51,388 nucleotides of DNA from JBBRCX01 sp038204465 (GTDB lineage Bacteria > Planctomycetota > Phycisphaerae > Tepidisphaerales > Tepidisphaeraceae): the NCBI GenBank assembly GCA_038204465.1, contig JBBRCX010000019.1:1-51388 (forward strand), read 5' to 3'. The position numbers were made by a program, and so were the translations under genes. Below are positions 1-9,600 of this stretch, in pieces. Positions within the stretch are counted from its first letter, which is position 1, and each line of letters opens with the position of its first letter. Below the pieces are notes generated by a model. The model saw only the letters and a program-made list of their open reading frames with translations. It made no database searches and had not been told where the DNA came from.

Positions 1-1470
1 GATGGCAGCAGCCCGGTGCTGAGCTACTACGACGTCGCCGCCGCCAACCTCGCCCTCGCGCGCCTCAACGGCTCGCGCTGGATCACCACAGCCGTCGCCC
101 CCGTGACCCCAGGCACCAGCGGCACACACCTTTTCATCGACCCCGCAAACGGCTTGGCCGACATCGCCTACTCCGACGCCGCCGGCGCCCTCCGAGCCCG
201 CTCCAGCGGCGGCTCGTTTGCCGTAACACGCCTGTACAGCGGTCGGGCGGTCGTGGCCCACCAGCCCGGAAGCAACGTGCTCTTCCTTGGCACGATCGAC
301 AACGAGGGTGCCCTCTCGTTCGAACCCTCCCTCGCGCCCGTGACCGCATTGGCCGTAACGGTCGCCTCCGCGCACCGCATCGACGTCTCCTGGTCCAACA
401 GTCCCGCCACTGGAACACTGCTGGTCGAACGCGCCGCCGGCAGCGGATCGTTCTCGACGGTTGCAACGCTCGCCGGCGGCGCGACTGCGTACGTCGACAC
501 CACCGTCTCCGATTTCAGCACCTACAACTATCGCGTCCGGATTGTCGACGCCATCGGACGAGAAGCCGTTTCCGATGCCATCTCCGCCGCCACCCCGCTG
601 GCGGCGCCCACCGATTTAAGTGCCGTCTCACCTTCGATCAACGAAATCAGTCTGTCCTGGACCGATGCCTCCGCGGCTGAGAGTGGCTATGTTGTGCAAC
701 GATCGCTCGATGGCCAAAACTTCGACACCATCGCCGCGCTCCCTGACGGCTCAACCGACTACACCGACGACACGCTCTCCTCCGGTGCGAGCCGATCCTA
801 TCGCGTGATCGCCACGACCACGTCGGGCGCGGCCGCCTTCTCCAGCGCCATTACCGCGCTGTCGTTGCCTGACGTTCCGGACGACCTTGTCGCCGGGCCC
901 GGCGCCGATCCTTCCTCCACGATTGATCTCACCTGGAGCGCCCCCAGCGGCGCAGTGGATGGATACAAGATTGCCCGCTCGTCCGACGGGGTGAATTTCA
1001 CCGACATCGCCAGCATCGGGCCGCAGGCGGATTCAAACGGGAACCTCACCTTCACCGACACCAACCTTCCCGGCGGCGCCGGCTTCGCCGAGGGCAGTGT
1101 CTGCACTTACCAGGTCCGCGCCTTCAACTCGGCCGGCGAAGGTGACGCCATCGAAGCCGCCAGCGACGTGCCTACCTGGCTCCGCGCGCCGACCAACCTC
1201 ACTGCCACCGCAACTTCGCCCGGCCACATCACCCTGAACTGGACCAACCCCTCTGCCGGCGCGACCGGCTTCATGATCGGCTACTCCACCAATGGGCTGG
1301 GATGGACCATCCTTGCCAACCCTTCCGGCACTTCGACACAGTACGTCGTAACCACCGGACCGGCCGGCTCCCTGATCGTCCCCGGAACCGGTTGCTACTT
1401 CTGGGTCATCGCCACCAGCGCCGACAACTCCTCCGACTACTCCAACACCGCCATTGTTACCGCGAGTTAA
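1..1470 (+). CDS. Fibronectin type III repeat exoprotein, C-terminal part (5' end cut)
   Basis: The frame is open from the first base of the window (DGSSPVLSYY...), so this is the last 489 residues of a longer protein. The first ~110 residues resemble beta-propeller-like repeats (LSYYDV..., DIAYSDAAG...). Four FN3 domains then follow at roughly residues 113-200, 201-293, 294-397 and 398-489. Each has the typical start (APT.L.A...), a conserved Trp on strand B (VSW, LSW, LTW, LNW) and a YxVxA-type strand F. No catalytic domain or sorting signal is seen in this part. By analogy with planctomycete exoproteins it is probably secreted or surface-bound (inference). The stop lies 14 bp inside the convergent methyltransferase gene. 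A GTG at 16 could be mistaken for a start, but the frame upstream is open and coding-like. Confidence 0.8.
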   Translation, partial: DGSSPVLSYYDVAAANLALARLNGSRWITTAVAPVTPGTSGTHLFIDPANGLADIAYSDAAGALRARSSGGSFAVTRLYSGRAVVAHQPGSNVLFLGTIDNEGALSFEPSLAPVTALAVTVASAHRIDVSWSNSPATGTLLVERAAGSGSFSTVATLAGGATAYVDTTVSDFSTYNYRVRIVDAIGREAVSDAISAATPLAAPTDLSAVSPSINEISLSWTDASAAESGYVVQRSLDGQNFDTIAALPDGSTDYTDDTLSSGASRSYRVIATTTSGAAAFSSAITALSLPDVPDDLVAGPGADPSSTIDLTWSAPSGAVDGYKIARSSDGVNFTDIASIGPQADSNGNLTFTDTNLPGGAGFAEGSVCTYQVRAFNSAGEGDAIEAASDVPTWLRAPTNLTATATSPGHITLNWTNPSAGATGFMIGYSTNGLGWTILANPSGTSTQYVVTTGPAGSLIVPGTGCYFWVIATSADNSSDYSNTAIVTAS

Positions 1471-2029
1471 CGCGCGCCTCATAAAGCCGCACGCGCACGC
1501 GCTGCACCACCAGTTCTTCGCGCAGTCGCCATCCCCAGTCACTTCGAATCACGGGGCGCTTGTGCGGGCTCAGGACGAGGAGTTGTGGAGCAATCTGAGA
1601 AAGTTGGAACAAGAGCGCCGGCAGCCGGGAGGGTTCGCACAGATGCAACGCGAAACTGCAGACGATCAAGCTATAGCGTTCCGAGGCGAGCGCTCCTGCA
1701 GCGATGTCTTCGAAGCTATAAGAGCGCGCCGGACGTCCGATGCGCGCCTGGTAGGCTTCCGACGTGAACGGGTCGACTCCGCTGATCTGCTCGGCCCCCA
1801 GCGATTGCAGAACCAGCGTCGCTTCGCCGCTGCCGGCGGCAAGGTCCAGCACGCGGCTCAGGTCCAGCCGCCATTGTTCGTGCCCCCTGCGAAGCGCATC
1901 GCCGATCTGCGGCTCGTGCGGGTTGCGGTATTCACCGCCAAATGACCGGTAATACGCCTCGACGCCGTGCTTCTCATACTCGCCGCGGATGCACGGCTCA
2001 TCGGATCTCGGCGCCATGTCCCCCATCAT
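1457..2029 (-). CDS. Class I SAM-dependent methyltransferase
   Basis: This 190-residue protein has a Rossmann-type methyltransferase core. Motif I is VLDLAAGSGEATL at about residues 60-72, followed by an acidic motif II region (SGVDPF) and a motif IV-like stretch (YSLIVCSFALHLCE). The substrate cannot be told from the sequence. It lies 26 bp downstream of the DUF4349 anti-sigma gene on the same strand and may be its cotranscribed partner, although the class is too general to infer a role. The start is uncertain: ATG codons at 2029, 2026 and 2017 are in frame and none has a good ribosome-binding site. The 3' end overlaps the end of the convergent FN3 gene by 14 bp. Confidence 0.75.
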   Translation of the reverse strand: MMGDMAPRSDEPCIRGEYEKHGVEAYYRSFGGEYRNPHEPQIGDALRRGHEQWRLDLSRVLDLAAGSGEATLVLQSLGAEQISGVDPFTSEAYQARIGRPARSYSFEDIAAGALASERYSLIVCSFALHLCEPSRLPALLFQLSQIAPQLLVLSPHKRPVIRSDWGWRLREELVVQRVRVRLYEARVNSR

Positions 2030-2055
2030 TGCTCAGAAGCGACGGGTTTTGAACC

Positions 2056-5000
2056 TCAAGCCATCGCCGCCGGTGTCGGACCAACCGGCGGAGTCATTGG
2101 TCCGTCAGCGCGGCGGCGCTTTGCCCCGCGATACCAGCGCCAGCCCAGCCACAGGATCAACAGCCACGGACCGATCAGGCACAGCCCGACCACAATCATC
2201 TGCACGGTCCACAAAAGCCCCAGCGCGCTGGTGCGCAAACCTTCACGGATCGTCGCCCACAGGCCTCGGTCGCTGCCGACGATCACTTCCTCGTTCGCCA
2301 GCGTCACTTCCAATCGCACCCGGGCGATGGCTCCTTCAGGCGCCTGATCGTTGCTGCTGGTCTGCTGGGCCCGCACCTTCCCCGAACTATGAACGCGCTC
2401 CAGCAATTCGAACTCCTTCTCCTGCCCAACGTCCAGCAGCACCTTTGCCACCGTGCGCCCGTCGGGCTGCGAGGAAAAGGTTGGCGAGATCACCCGCCCG
2501 CCCGCCGCGGTGGCGGCGGCCTCCAGATCGTGCAACACCTTGTTCACGTCCCGCACCTCGACTCCCAGCGAGGTGGTCCGCCGCGGCGGCAGCGCCTGCG
2601 GGTCCTTCATGTTCACCGTAAACCGCAGCCGGCTATCGACCGTCCCCTGTTGTTCGGCCAGGCGCTCGACACGCCGGGCATAAACATCGCCCGCGTCGGC
2701 AAAGGTTTTCTCAACTGCCGCAAGGTTGTCGCGCCGCACCGCGAAGTCCAGGTGCCCCGTAACATTCGCCGGGTCCTGTTCGTCCAGCTGCGATTGGATC
2801 ATTTGCGCCCCCAGGTCGCGCAATGACTCCAGCACCTTCGCATAGCGCTCGCGAACGTTCTTCGCCGCAAGCTGCACCGTCCTCGTCTCCCGCGCATTCA
2901 ATCGCGCTTCGTCCATGAAGCCAACAACCAGCCGCACCTTGCTGTCAACCGTGTTCTCCGTGTCACTGGAGCGCGACATGTTTCGCGAAACCACGTCCCC
3001 AGCCTGGCGCAGTGCCTCATCAAGCTTCAGATAATCCTCCCGGCTGATTTCAAAGTCGATCTGCCCGCTGACGTTGCTCTTGTCCTGCTCGGCAAGTTGC
3101 GAATTCAATACCCGCGCCCCCGCGCCTCGCACCGCCGCGAGCAGCTTGTTGAACGACGCAGGCACCTCGCGGGCCGCCACCTGCAGGCTCGTTGTCTCGC
3201 GCGGCGCAACGCTCGCCAGCGATACGATCCGCAGGGAAAAGCCGCGCTTCGCGTCGGTGGTGTTCTGCGTGTCCGGATTGTTGGCCACGTCCAGCCGCAT
3301 CAGCGTCCCCGCCGCGGTAATGACGCTCGACAGCACGTCGGCCTGCTCCGACGGGACTTCCACTGCGATCGTCCCCACCGTCTGCTCAGCCTTTGGGCGG
3401 TTCAGCTGCGACGTCACCACGCGACCCTTGGCCGATTTCACCTGCTCGAGAATCAGACGGTACGTCTTCTCCACATCCTCCGCCGCCAGCACCAGCGTGC
3501 TGCTCTGACGGGGAGCGACGTTGGCTAGGTTGTACAGCGAGATCAGGAAGTGCGTGTCGCGCTTCTCCACCTTCACCGCCGCGGCCGGCGCGCCCGTTCC
3601 ACCCTGCGTCGTCTGCCGGCGGTCCACTTCGAGGCGGCTCACGCGCCCGATCTGCCGCAGGCGGTCGATCAACGGGCCCGACGCATCAGGGGACACTTCC
3701 GCTTCGATTGTGGCCGAGAGCTGCCCCGCATCGTGCTTCTTCAGGTCCGATGCGACGATCCGGCCCTTGGCCTGCTCGATTCCGGCGATCGCTTCCGCGC
3801 GCGCCTTCTCGATGTCTTCAGCCTCGACCCCCATCTTCACCTGCTCGAACTCCGAGGCAAACGTCGGCGTCTTGATGTCGCGCTCGTACAGGCTGACCGT
3901 AAGCGTCGAGAGCGAGACGAGGTTGTTGTAATAGCGGATCTCGCCCTCGAGGGTCTCGATCTTCTCCCGGTATTCGCCCAGCTGCTTCTCCGCCGCCAGC
4001 AGGTCTTTGATCTGCCCCTGCCCGCTCTTGATGATCTCCAGCAGCCGTGCCTCCATCGCGCGGTCCGCGCGGAGCCGGCTCTCCAGGTCGGTGTACTGCT
4101 TGGTGATGTCCTGCGCGCCCAGACGAGAGCTCTTCAAGTCGCCAAGCCCGCGCAGCTTCAGAACCAGCGTGTCGAGGCGATCCGGCGGAACGCGCACGAC
4201 CACCGAACCCTTCACCTTGCCGTTGGGCAGCTTTTCGGAATCCGTCGTCGCGACGAAACCGCCCTCTTCGCCGGCAATCTTCGTGATCTGCATCAACGCG
4301 CTGTCGAAGCTGTCCACTTCGAACTGCACTTCTCCATTGCGAATGATCTTCTGCTGCGAAGGCTGCGTTGTCGTGGGCGGCCGCGGAGACTGCGTAGGCG
4401 GCTCCGAGCGGGGTCGCTCAGCGGACGCGGGCGTCTGAGTGCCCGCCTGGGCCACCGCCCCGCCCTCCGGCCGGTCCGCTCGCCCATCAACGTTCGCATT
4501 AGCTTCCAAGTCCGCCTTTGACCCCTGTTTTGAATCAATTCGTTTTGGAAGACCATCCCCCACGCCCAGCGCGGAACCGCCCGTCGCACTTCCACCTGCC
4601 TGCTTGGCGAATGCCTCTCCAGGCTTGAACCCATCCTTGCTAGTGCCTCCGGCCTCGGACAATGCGTTGAGATCTGCTTGCCCGTCTCCGTTGTGATTTG
4701 AATACCCCGCGCCGCTATCGCCGGCCTTTGCTTCGCCTCCCTTGGGGACATCGAAGTCCAAAGACAAGTCATACGCGTCGTTCGGCAGTGGCGCGACCTT
4801 TAGGGGTGGCGCGGTGACTGGCGGCGGAACCGCGTCGTTCGCAGCCGGTCCCTGTGGGGACATCTCCTTGTCGAGCGGCGGATTCTGAACGATAAGCCCT
4901 CCCGAAACGGTTGAGTTCGGAATGAGGTTCCAGCCGGTCCGGCCCCTGACGTCAGAGTCTTTCGGAAGTCCGCGGCCATTTACGGCAGAATCAGTCTTGA

Positions 5001-5520
5001 CTGCGAAATCGAAATACCCAAAGTCCCGCGCCATCTCCGCCGGCGTCGCCAGCCCCCGCTCTCCTGCCATCGACCTCGACGCATCCTGAGCGATGACCAT
5101 CGGCGCCTTCCCCGCCGTGACTCTGGACCCTTTCGCGCCGACCATCGGCAAGGTCCCATTGCGCAGCCGATCGTTTGCGGCGTACCCCAACGCCCCAAGC
5201 ACCACCGCAGCGGCAACACCGGTTGCGGCTCGATACAGAACCGGATGGCGTCGCAGTGGAATCGTCAACCGCCAGTCCGGAACGACGGCATGCTGCAGGC
5301 CGCGGACGATCCGCTGTTCGAAACCTTTGTCAAGATGACCGGCCGCAAACAATGCGCACAGCGACGCATCGGCCTCACGCGCTGCCTGCAAAGCGGCAGC
5401 GCAACTCGGGCAAGCCCCGGCGTGCTCCACAAGCGTTTGCCGCTCCGAAAGCGTCAAGCCCCCGCTCAGGTACGCGGCCATCGCTTCAGTGAACTGTTCA
5501 TGGTCGGTTGTAAACATCAT
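2056..5520 (-). CDS. Giant anti-sigma-like membrane protein with zinc finger and tandem DUF4349-type modules
   Basis: This 1154-residue protein follows an ECF sigma gene by 72 bp (101 bp from its likely start codon at 6171), the classic place for an anti-sigma factor. The N-terminus carries a zinc-binding anti-sigma motif, His33-x3-Cys37-x2-Cys40. A membrane helix (about 96-114) and a long Pro/Gly/Ala-rich linker (120-390) follow. A full DUF4349 domain lies at 390-550, with a coiled-coil-like middle (about 475-530). Five further ~100-residue repeats start near 561, 669, 774, 878 and 980. Repeats two to five share an opening like RxTxSLxVAA and an inner GxRVxxSQL. A second membrane helix (1098-1126) ends in a basic tail. 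The expected topology is a cytoplasmic zinc finger and tail with a large periplasmic array. GAGG lies 8 nt before the ATG. DUF4349 proteins are usually about 300 residues, so the size is unusual. The function as a sigma regulator is inferred. Confidence 0.8.
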   Translation of the reverse strand: MMFTTDHEQFTEAMAAYLSGGLTLSERQTLVEHAGACPSCAAALQAAREADASLCALFAAGHLDKGFEQRIVRGLQHAVVPDWRLTIPLRRHPVLYRAATGVAAAVVLGALGYAANDRLRNGTLPMVGAKGSRVTAGKAPMVIAQDASRSMAGERGLATPAEMARDFGYFDFAVKTDSAVNGRGLPKDSDVRGRTGWNLIPNSTVSGGLIVQNPPLDKEMSPQGPAANDAVPPPVTAPPLKVAPLPNDAYDLSLDFDVPKGGEAKAGDSGAGYSNHNGDGQADLNALSEAGGTSKDGFKPGEAFAKQAGGSATGGSALGVGDGLPKRIDSKQGSKADLEANANVDGRADRPEGGAVAQAGTQTPASAERPRSEPPTQSPRPPTTTQPSQQKIIRNGEVQFEVDSFDSALMQITKIAGEEGGFVATTDSEKLPNGKVKGSVVVRVPPDRLDTLVLKLRGLGDLKSSRLGAQDITKQYTDLESRLRADRAMEARLLEIIKSGQGQIKDLLAAEKQLGEYREKIETLEGEIRYYNNLVSLSTLTVSLYERDIKTPTFASEFEQVKMGVEAEDIEKARAEAIAGIEQAKGRIVASDLKKHDAGQLSATIEAEVSPDASGPLIDRLRQIGRVSRLEVDRRQTTQGGTGAPAAAVKVEKRDTHFLISLYNLANVAPRQSSTLVLAAEDVEKTYRLILEQVKSAKGRVVTSQLNRPKAEQTVGTIAVEVPSEQADVLSSVITAAGTLMRLDVANNPDTQNTTDAKRGFSLRIVSLASVAPRETTSLQVAAREVPASFNKLLAAVRGAGARVLNSQLAEQDKSNVSGQIDFEISREDYLKLDEALRQAGDVVSRNMSRSSDTENTVDSKVRLVVGFMDEARLNARETRTVQLAAKNVRERYAKVLESLRDLGAQMIQSQLDEQDPANVTGHLDFAVRRDNLAAVEKTFADAGDVYARRVERLAEQQGTVDSRLRFTVNMKDPQALPPRRTTSLGVEVRDVNKVLHDLEAAATAAGGRVISPTFSSQPDGRTVAKVLLDVGQEKEFELLERVHSSGKVRAQQTSSNDQAPEGAIARVRLEVTLANEEVIVGSDRGLWATIREGLRTSALGLLWTVQMIVVGLCLIGPWLLILWLGWRWYRGAKRRRADGPMTPPVGPTPAAMA

Positions 5521-5592
5521 GGTGAAAACCTCGCTGCTCGCGCATCAAACAATCGCCCGCCGTCTCTGCCCAGGCGCTGCGGCAGGTCCTGA

Positions 5593-6171
5593 TCAACAGC
5601 GCCTTCCCGGAGCGGCGCCTCCCTGATTCATCCGCTCGCGGAGCTTGGCCATCCCTCGGGAGAGCAGCCCTCGCAGCGAGCCGTTGGACAGGCCCAGCTG
5701 CCGGCCGATGGTTTCATAGTCCGCCCCGGCGATATAGCGCAGCGCCAGCGGCTCGCGGTATTCCTCCGGAAGCGCCGCCAGGACGGCCAGCACCTGCTGA
5801 CGCTCTTCTTCGCGCTCCAGGGACTCCGGCGGCGTCGGCAACGAATCCGCCACCCGCAGCACCGCGCCGGGATCATCCGTCCTGCGGCCGGACCTTTTCT
5901 TTCGCGATTCATTCCGCAGCGAATCAACCGTGACCGATCGCGCCACCGACAAGAGCCAGGTGCGGAAGCCCGCCGGCTCGCTCACCTGCGCGATCGACTT
6001 CCATGCCACCAGGAATGTTTCCTGCACCAGCTCTTCCGTTCGGTGAGAGTCGCGCACGTCCAGATAGATGCGCGAGTAGACCAGCCGCGCCGTGCGGTGC
6101 ACGAGCTGCTCGAACGCCGACCGATCCCGCTGCTGGCTCCTGAGCACCAGCGCCACATCCGGCTCATTCAC
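5593..6171 (-). CDS. ECF-family RNA polymerase sigma factor
   Basis: This sigma-70 family extracytoplasmic-function factor has about 192 residues. Region 2 covers the stretch from RSAFEQLVHRTARLVY through EELVQETFLVAWKS, which includes the conserved core-binding helix. Region 4 begins at LAALPEEYREPLALRYI and continues into a helix-turn-helix (YETIGRQLGLSNGSLRGLLSRG). I prefer the GTG at 6171 because GGAG lies 7 nt upstream. A TTG at 6192 would add seven residues (MIDWSSR) with a poorer site. The next gene downstream is the zinc-finger membrane protein, its likely anti-sigma partner. The gene is divergent from the giant exoprotein. A TGAAAC...CGTC element upstream could be an autoregulatory promoter. 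Confidence 0.88.
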   Translation of the reverse strand: MNEPDVALVLRSQQRDRSAFEQLVHRTARLVYSRIYLDVRDSHRTEELVQETFLVAWKSIAQVSEPAGFRTWLLSVARSVTVDSLRNESRKKRSGRRTDDPGAVLRVADSLPTPPESLEREEERQQVLAVLAALPEEYREPLALRYIAGADYETIGRQLGLSNGSLRGLLSRGMAKLRERMNQGGAAPGRRC

Positions 6172-6206
6172 GCGGCTGCTCCAATCAATCAAGGAAACGC
6201 TGCTCC

Positions 6207-6233
6207 GACGGCAGCGGCGCGCAAAAAGTTTCA
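6207..6233 (-). promoter_or_regulatory. Possible ECF-type promoter of the sigma operon
   Basis: On the minus strand TGAAAC (6233-6228) is followed after 17 nt by CGTC (6210-6207). This is the layout of promoters read by several ECF sigma groups (TGAAAC-N16/17-CGTM, as known for Bacillus SigW/SigX). It would start transcription near 6200, about 28 nt before the GTG at 6171 and upstream of its GGAG site. Autoregulation is common for ECF factors, but a single match is weak evidence. Confidence 0.25.
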
Positions 6234-6515
6234 GATTTACCGAGCGGCAGGGTTGCCACCCTCCGCCTCATTCTTAGTCTTCCCCGTGCGGACGAACCCG
6301 CCGGATCGCGACAAACGAGCGATTCATCCAATTTTCATAGTGGGACTGGTGCATAATTTGCTAAGATCAAAATCTTACCTAAGTTATCGGACTGCCGACC
6401 CTCACTCGAAGTCGTTGTCAAGCTATAAATGCCATCCCATCCGATACATACGCCAGCAAGCGACCTTATTTCGCTATTTTTCTCACCGGCTTGAAGTGCG
6501 AAACCTCTTTTCATC

Positions 6516-6544
6516 TTTACCGCCTCGCCACCCACTGATATAAT
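6516..6544 (+). promoter_or_regulatory. Sigma-70-like promoter for the giant exoprotein
   Basis: TTTACC (6516-6521), a 17-nt spacer and a perfect TATAAT (6539-6544) are followed by a T-run. The predicted start near 6551 gives a leader of about 105 nt ending in the AGAAGGAG site at 6643-6650, 5 nt before the GTG start. It lies in the AT-rich part of the divergent region. Confidence 0.45.
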
Positions 6545-6655
6545 TTTTTTATCCGTCCTGTCACCAGCCCTGCGGGAAGCCCGTCCTACGGCCTACTGCC
6601 ACGCTGTAACCCAGCTCTTCAGCTGTGATCCAGCCTTACGAGAGAAGGAGATTTT

Positions 6656-9600
6656 GTGTTGGGGAGTAAGTTTAGATCCGCTGACCGCCTTACTCACGCA
6701 TTGCGCCCGGTGATCGAGAACCTGGAAGCACGCTGTCTCCTGTCTGTCGACCCGCTCGCGAATCAGGCGCTCATTCAGACTCTCCCGTTCACGCTTGATT
6801 TCTCGTCTCAAGTGAACGGACTTCACGACAAGGACGGCGAAGACATCGGCCTCACCCGCGTGCAGATCAACAAGAATGGCTTGAACAGCAGCTATCTCCC
6901 GGCCAATCTCGATCTTCGCACCGACCTTGGACTCCTGAACATCACCACCAGCGGCACCGCCGCCGCCGGCAGCAATTTCAACGGCGACAACACGCTGACC
7001 AATTCCGTCGAAACGCAGTTTGATGCGACCACCAGCGGCTTCTCCATTACCGCCCGCCTCAAAGGCCCGCTCGGCTACTTGAGCAGCCCCTCCGATCAGG
7101 GCGGCATTTACTTCGGGCCCGATCAGGACAACTACATCAAGCTCGTTGCAGTCTCGCAGCCGTCGGGGCAGGTGCTTCAGTTCACCGACGAGCAGAAAAA
7201 CGGCGCCACCTTCGTTCACTCGGTCGACTTGCAGATCAGCGTCGGCGCTTTCGCCAACATCAACACTCTGGACCTGAAGCTTGTCGGCGACGCCGGCAGC
7301 GGAAAAGTCCAGGCCTTCTACGCCATCAACGGCGCCGCCTATACCAAGTTCGCCACCGACATCTTCCTCACCGGCGTCACGCGCACGGCATTCTTCACTG
7401 CCGCCGGCCGCGCCGGGCTCATCGCCGTCAACAAGAACGATCTTCCCCCCATCACGGTCAGCTTCGACAGCTTCCAGATCCTCCCCGGCAGCACACTCTC
7501 CGGTCGTCCCACGGTGACTGCCATTCGCCCCGCCAATGGCGAAACCGCCGTCCGCGTCGACAGCTTCGTCGCCGCCGATCTGAATCTCCCCAACTCAGGC
7601 GTCGACTCCGCCACCGTCACCACCGACACAGTCAAACTCTACCGCACGAGCGACCACCTGCTCATCCCAGGGACGCCCGGCACGAGCGGCGGCGGCGATG
7701 CGATCATCTTCCAGCCCACCGTCCTGCTCGACCCCAACACTAATTACACGTTCGAGATCACCGACCAGCTCAAGGACGTCTCGGGCGCCGCCTTCGTTCC
7801 CTTCGCCAGCAACTTCACCACCGGCACAACGGGCGGCGAGACCGATCCGTCGCTCTCGTTCGAGAAAGTGGCGCTCAACAACGCCACCGGCGCCGGCTTC
7901 ACCAGCTTGAAGATCGGCCCCGATCACAAGCTCTATGGAACCACCGATGACGGCCGCATCCTTCGCTGGGTCATCAATGGCGACGGCACCCTCGCCACTC
8001 CGCAGACCATCGCCACCATCCAAACCGCCAACAGCGGCCCGCGCCTCATCACCGGCCTCACTTTTGATCCTGCCTCGACAGCCAACAATCTCATCGCATG
8101 GGTCACGCACGGCGTCTACGTCTTCACGGATGCCCCCGACTGGAGCGGCAAGCTCACGCGCCTGAGCGGCCCGAACCTCGCTACCTGGCAGGACTACCTG
8201 ATCAACCTCCCGCGCTCCGCGCGCGACCACCTGACCAATCAACCGTCGTTCGGTCCCGATGGAAAGCTCTATTTCGCCCAGGGCAGCAACTCCTCGATGG
8301 GCGACCCCGATCCCATCTGGAGCAGCCGCGACGAGCATCTGATGACCGCCGCCATCATCCAGGTGGACACCGCCACGCTCGCCTCGCGCCCATTGCCGCT
8401 GAACATGAAGACGGTCGACGGCGGCGGCACGTATGACCCCTTTGCCGCCAACCAGCCCGTCAAGGTGTACGCCAGCGGCGTGCGCAATGCCTTCGACCTC
8501 GTGTGGACACAGGACGGCACGCTCTACGTGCCCGCCAACGGCTCTGCCGCTGGCGGCAACACGCCTGCGTATCCCAACGCCGTCACCGGCCGTCGCCCCG
8601 ACGGGTCCATCTACAGCGGGCCCAACGTCCCTTCACTCACCAATGCCCAGCTCACCGAAGATGACTGGCTCTTCAAGGTCACCCAGGGAGGGTACTACGG
8701 TCACCCCAACCCGAGTCGAGCAGAATACGTCCTGAACGGCGGCAACCCGACCAACAACGTCGACAGCTTCGAGTTCGCCGCCTATCCCACCGGCGTTCTA
8801 CCGGACGCCAACTATCGCGGCGCCGCCTATGACTTCGGAAAGAATCGCTCGCCCGACGGGATCATCGAATACATCGGCGGCGCGTTCGGAGGAACGCTCA
8901 ACGGCAAGCTGCTCGTCGCCGAATACAGCGGCGGCGACGACATCGCCGTCCTCACCCGCGGCGCCAACGGCAATATCACCTCCGTCCAGCGCGGGATTGC
9001 AGGCCTTCGCGGCTTCGTCGATCCCCTCGATCTCATCGAAGACACCGCCCCGGGCAGCACCAACGGCTACATCTACGTTTCGGAATACGGCGCGCAGAAG
9101 CTCACCCTGCTGCGCCCTATCGCGCCCGGCGCCAACCTCACTCCCAGCAAGACGCAGTTTGTCTTCAACGACATCCAAACCGCTTCCACCGGCGGCACCG
9201 GCGCCAGCCCCACCCAGGTGCTCACCATCACCAACACCGGCACCACCGCCCTTACCTTCCCGGTCGGCGGCATCTCCATCGTCGATGATCCCGCCGTCGC
9301 CGGCGCGGACAATACCGCCTTCAAGATCGTCAACTCTGCCTCCCTGCCGGACACCGTTAAAGTCGGCGAGTCGATACAGATCCAGTTGAACTTCACCGCG
9401 TCGGCGGTGCGGATCTTCTCCGCGTTTCTCCAACTGACCAGCAACGACTCGACGCACCCGACGATGAAGATCGCCCTGCGGGGCATCGGCACAACCGGCA
9501 CCGGCGGAACCAACGAGCCCTCGTTCGCGCGTATCCTGCGCGCGTATCAGATTCCGACGATCGTGGGCGATGGACCAAACGACAACGGGGAAGCCACAAC

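Larger units (their letters stand above)
6193..6655. other. Divergent intergenic region between sigma factor and giant exoprotein
   Basis: This region contains no gene I can support. It is clearly more AT-rich than its surroundings, especially 6320-6560. It holds a sigma-70-like promoter pointing right (6516-6544) and an ECF-like element pointing left (6207-6233). Short open frames here have no coding character. Confidence 0.6.

Noticed and set aside
3550..4521. Open frame of 323 codons antisense to the DUF4349 protein
   Set aside because: Arg/Leu-rich, no domain, opposite a clear repeat protein.
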